From NCBI GenBank assembly GCA_031431125.1, contig JANPCX010000041.1, positions 33,771 to 97,770 on the forward strand: a stretch of 64,000 nucleotides of DNA, in the 5' to 3' direction. Every line of letters starts with the position of its first letter. Within the stretch, counting starts at the first letter, position 1. A model generated the notes under the pieces. That model did not search any database. It worked only from the letters and a program-made list of their open reading frames with translations, and was not told the DNA's origin. Position numbers and translations under genes: made by a program. Source of the DNA: JANPCX01 sp031431125. GTDB taxonomy: Bacteria; Pseudomonadota; Gammaproteobacteria; Burkholderiales; Burkholderiaceae_C. Below, one piece after another: positions 61,714 through 64,000 of the stretch.

Positions 61714-62589
61714 ATGACCCACTTGCCTTCCACCCCCTGCTACCTCAATGGTGAGTTCACGCCCCTGAACGAAGCCAAGGTGTCGGTGTTGGACCGAGGG
61801 TTTATTTTTGGCGATGGCATTTATGAGGTGGTGCCGGTTTATGGGCACAAGCTGTTTTGTTTTGACCAGCATATGGAACGGCTCGCACGCAGCCTGTCCA
61901 AACTTCGCATTCACAACCCACACAGCCGCGAGCAATGGTTGGACCTGGCGCGGCGATTGGTGGCGACGCAAACCGCGTCCGATCAAATGCTCTACATCCA
62001 AATCACCCGGGGTGTGGCGCTGCGTGACCATGTCATGCCTGAGGGCATCACGCCCACGGTGTTCATGATGACCAGCGCGATGAAGGGGCTGTCGCCCGAA
62101 CAGCGCCACCGCGGCGTGTCCTGCGTGACCGCACGCGACTTCCGCTGGGAGCGTGGCGACATCAAAAGCACTTCGCTGCTCGGCAATGTGCTGGCTCGTC
62201 AACTCTCCGCTGACCATGGCGCTGCCGAAACCATCATGTTCCGCGATGGTTATCTCACCGAGGCGTCGTCGAGCAACGTCTGGGTGGTGAAGGAGGGTGC
62301 CTTGCTCGGCCCCCCCAAAAGCGAGGTGGTGCTGGAGGGAATACGCTACGACCTGCTGCGCGGTTTGTGTGAAGAAGTGGGTGTGGCCTACCACCTGCGG
62401 CCGATCGCACAGGCCGAGGTTTTGGCCGCCGACGAATTGCTGCTGAGTTCCGCCTCCAAAGAAGTGCTGGCTGTCACCCAACTCGACGGCCAGCCGGTGG
62501 GTCATGGCGCGCTTCATGGCAAGCCCGGCCCGGTTTACGCCAAGTTGTTTGAAGCCTACCAGCGCGCCAAACTCACGTTGTCAATTTGA
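61714..62589 (+). CDS. dat: D-amino acid aminotransferase (class IV)
   Basis: PLP enzyme of 291 aa that interconverts D-amino acids, e.g. D-alanine and D-glutamate, for the cell wall. Fold-type IV features: YLNGEFTPLNEAKVSVLDRGFIFGDGIYEV, the PLP Lys in DIKSTSLLGNVLARQ, and EASSSNVWVVKEGAL. The closely related branched-chain aminotransferases and ADC lyase share these, so D-specificity is inferred from dacC next door. The ATG at 61714 is chosen; an in-frame upstream start at 61675 lies inside dacC. Confidence 0.9.
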   Translation: MTHLPSTPCYLNGEFTPLNEAKVSVLDRGFIFGDGIYEVVPVYGHKLFCFDQHMERLARSLSKLRIHNPHSREQWLDLARRLVATQTASDQMLYIQITRGVALRDHVMPEGITPTVFMMTSAMKGLSPEQRHRGVSCVTARDFRWERGDIKSTSLLGNVLARQLSADHGAAETIMFRDGYLTEASSSNVWVVKEGALLGPPKSEVVLEGIRYDLLRGLCEEVGVAYHLRPIAQAEVLAADELLLSSASKEVLAVTQLDGQPVGHGALHGKPGPVYAKLFEAYQRAKLTLSI

Positions 62590-62596
62590 CCAAGTC

Positions 62597-62872
62597 ATGC
62601 AAGACATCCCGCCCGAACAATCGCTGATCGAATACCCCAGCAGCTTTCCCATCAAAGTGATGGGGCTGAACGTGGATGGTTTTGCCGATGCTGTGGTTCA
62701 AATCGCAAAAAGTTTCGACCCCAGCTTCGCGGACGATTCCGTCGAAACCCGCCCCAGCAGCGGCAACAAATACCTCGGCGTCACCGTCACCATCACCGCC
62801 ACCAGCAGAGAACAACTGGACGAGATCTACCGCACCCTTACCACCCACCCGATGGTGAAGATGGTGTTGTAG
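62597..62872 (+). CDS. ybeD: YbeD family protein (DUF493)
   Basis: A 91-aa ACT-like small protein: SLIEYPSSFPIKVMGLNVDGFADAVV ... YLGVTVTITATSREQLDEIYRTLTTHPMVKMVL is the DUF493 pattern. It is found between dac and lip genes in many proteobacteria, as here, and is thought to be regulatory. Seven bases after dat; lipB starts 6 bp after its stop. The longer frame from 62504 overlaps dat and is rejected. Confidence 0.92.
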   Translation: MQDIPPEQSLIEYPSSFPIKVMGLNVDGFADAVVQIAKSFDPSFADDSVETRPSSGNKYLGVTVTITATSREQLDEIYRTLTTHPMVKMVL

Positions 62873-62878
62873 GGCGCC

Positions 62879-63580
62879 ATGATGTTGGCTCCATTGCTGC
62901 GCAATTTAGGCTTGGTGGATTTGCAATCCACCGTCGCGGCCATGCAGGCTTTCACCGAAACCCGCACTGCCGACACCCCCGATGAAATTTGGCTCTGTGA
63001 GCACTCGCCTGTTTACACCCAAGGCCTGGCCGGCAAGGCGGAACACCTGCTGCAGCCTGGATCCATCCCCGTGGTGCAAACCAACCGAGGGGGCCAAGTG
63101 ACCTACCACGGCCCCGGGCAGGTGGTTGCGTACCCGCTGATCGATCTCAAGCGCCTGGGCATCTATGTCAAAGAGTATGTCTACCGCCTGGAGCACTGCG
63201 TGCTCAAGGCCTTGGAACAACATGGGGTGACCGGCCACCGCGTGCCCGGTGCGCCCGGTATTTATGTTCGCCTTGCAGACCCCTTCAGCCACGCCCCGCT
63301 TGAAGCCGCCGCGCCCAAGGACCGTTTGGGTGTGAAAGCCGACGACCCTTTTTCAGGGTTGGGGAAAGTTGCCGCCCTGGGAATCAAAGTGAGCCGCCAC
63401 TGCAGTTACCACGGACTGGCGCTGAACGTGGCCATGGATTTGCGTCCATTTGGTCACATCAACCCGTGTGGCTATGAGGGGCTGCAAACGGTGGACTTGG
63501 CTACACTTGGGGTTTCTACGAGTTGGGCCGATGTGGCCCGGGCTTTGGGTGACAAGCTGCAGTCCCACTTGAGTCCTTAG
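62879..63580 (+). CDS. lipB: Octanoyltransferase LipB
   Basis: Moves octanoyl groups from acyl-carrier protein to lipoyl domains, the first step of lipoate synthesis. 233 aa with RGGQVTYHGPGQVVAYPLIDLKRLG, the catalytic Lys in ALGIKVSRHCSYHGLALNV, and the Cys in INPCGYEGLQTVDL. A second ATG at 62882 is possible. An insert around LADPFSHAPLEAAAPKDRLG is longer than in E. coli. Co-transcribed with lipA, 29 bp downstream. Confidence 0.95.
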   Translation: MMLAPLLRNLGLVDLQSTVAAMQAFTETRTADTPDEIWLCEHSPVYTQGLAGKAEHLLQPGSIPVVQTNRGGQVTYHGPGQVVAYPLIDLKRLGIYVKEYVYRLEHCVLKALEQHGVTGHRVPGAPGIYVRLADPFSHAPLEAAAPKDRLGVKADDPFSGLGKVAALGIKVSRHCSYHGLALNVAMDLRPFGHINPCGYEGLQTVDLATLGVSTSWADVARALGDKLQSHLSP

Positions 63581-63609
63581 AACCCCAAACACGGCACAGA
63601 AAGCCCCAC

Positions 63610-64000
63610 ATGGCCACCGAGAACGTCATCCGCGAAACCCAAACCGGCGCCGACTACGACGCCAGCGCCAAACAAAAATCCCAGGCCAAGACGGCACGCA
63701 TTCCGATCAAGATTGTTCCCGCAGAAACGCTCAAAAAGCCGGACTGGATTCGTGTCAAGGCGGGCTCGCCCACCACGCGTTTTTACGAGATCAAAAACAT
63801 CCTGCGCGAGCACAAGCTGCACACGGTGTGTGAAGAAGCGTCCTGCCCCAACATTGGTGAGTGTTTCGGCAAAGGCACCGCCACCTTCATGATCATGGGC
63901 GACAAATGCACCCGCCGCTGTCCTTTCTGCGACGTGGGCCATGGCCGCCCCGATCCACTCGACGCCGACGAACCGCTGAACCTCGCCAAAACCATCGCTG
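63610..64000 (+). CDS. lipA: Lipoyl synthase (partial, cut by the window end)
   Basis: Radical SAM enzyme that inserts two sulfurs into the octanoyl chain. The first 130 residues are present: a basic N-terminal stretch, the auxiliary cluster cysteines in CEEASCPNIGEC, and the radical SAM motif CTRRCPFC in MGDKCTRRCPFCDVGHG. The rest of the barrel lies beyond base 64000. Confidence 0.95.
   Translation, partial: MATENVIRETQTGADYDASAKQKSQAKTARIPIKIVPAETLKKPDWIRVKAGSPTTRFYEIKNILREHKLHTVCEEASCPNIGECFGKGTATFMIMGDKCTRRCPFCDVGHGRPDPLDADEPLNLAKTIA

Overview
The window looks like a chromosomal segment of a GC-rich betaproteobacterium, order Burkholderiales, most likely family Comamonadaceae. This is inferred from protein character and from gene blocks that travel together in that group: fur / bamE-dapB-exbB-exbD / leuS-lptE-holA; hpf / ptsN-hprK; dacC-dat-ybeD-lipB-lipA; phoH-ybeY; ruvA and ruvB close together. 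No rRNA, tRNA or CRISPR array was seen. The first and last genes may run past the edges; lipA certainly does.

Layout. 1-11.7 kb: pgpA, pncC, a VapBC-like toxin-antitoxin pair, then leftward housekeeping genes (holA, lptE, leuS, exbD, exbB, dapB, bamE), fur, and the leftward hprK, ptsN and hpf. 12-14 kb: corA and a PEP-CTERM surface/secreted protein behind what looks like a sigma-54 promoter. 14-23.6 kb: the most interesting block, a leftward run of nine to ten tightly packed genes (flavin amine oxidase, DUF1365, Cfa-like methyltransferase, chalcone-isomerase-like protein, MFS transporter, DUF3833 lipoprotein, SDR, NTF2-like protein, renalase-like oxidoreductase). It is divergent from a MerR-type regulator carrying the cobalamin-binding motifs of the CarH/LitR photoreceptors. 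I read it as a light- or photo-oxidation-responsive membrane lipid modification operon.

23.7-42.8 kb: a diiron ferritin-like protein, GST, rhombosortase, glnE, the giant AsmA-like yhdP gene, a nitrilase-family amidase, GNAT, lysS, a PNPOx-like protein, DUF3429, an M61 peptidase, DUF3108, enoyl-CoA hydratase, DUF1840, a PEBP protein and a histidine phosphatase. 42.7-45.6 kb is an accessory patch: an orphan DnaB-like ATPase, a REP-type inverted repeat, gene-poor sequence and two unrecognised genes. 45.7-54.2 kb: ruvB, a small copper module (DUF2946, PCuAC), a Bug-type binding protein, ruvA, RDD, a two-component system, phoH and ybeY. 54.2-64 kb: hydrolases, a CorA-like transporter, hemB, a candidate small RNA, hemJ, an IS5-like MITE sitting exactly on the hemJ stop codon, a VanZ protein, a ferredoxin-like protein, then the cell-wall and lipoate genes.

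Two non-coding items deserve most attention. The first is a structured RNA candidate between hemB and hemJ with an anti-Shine-Dalgarno loop. The second is the 338-bp palindromic element with TAA target duplications next to it. Together with the CarH/LitR lipid operon these are the best candidates for undescribed biology here.
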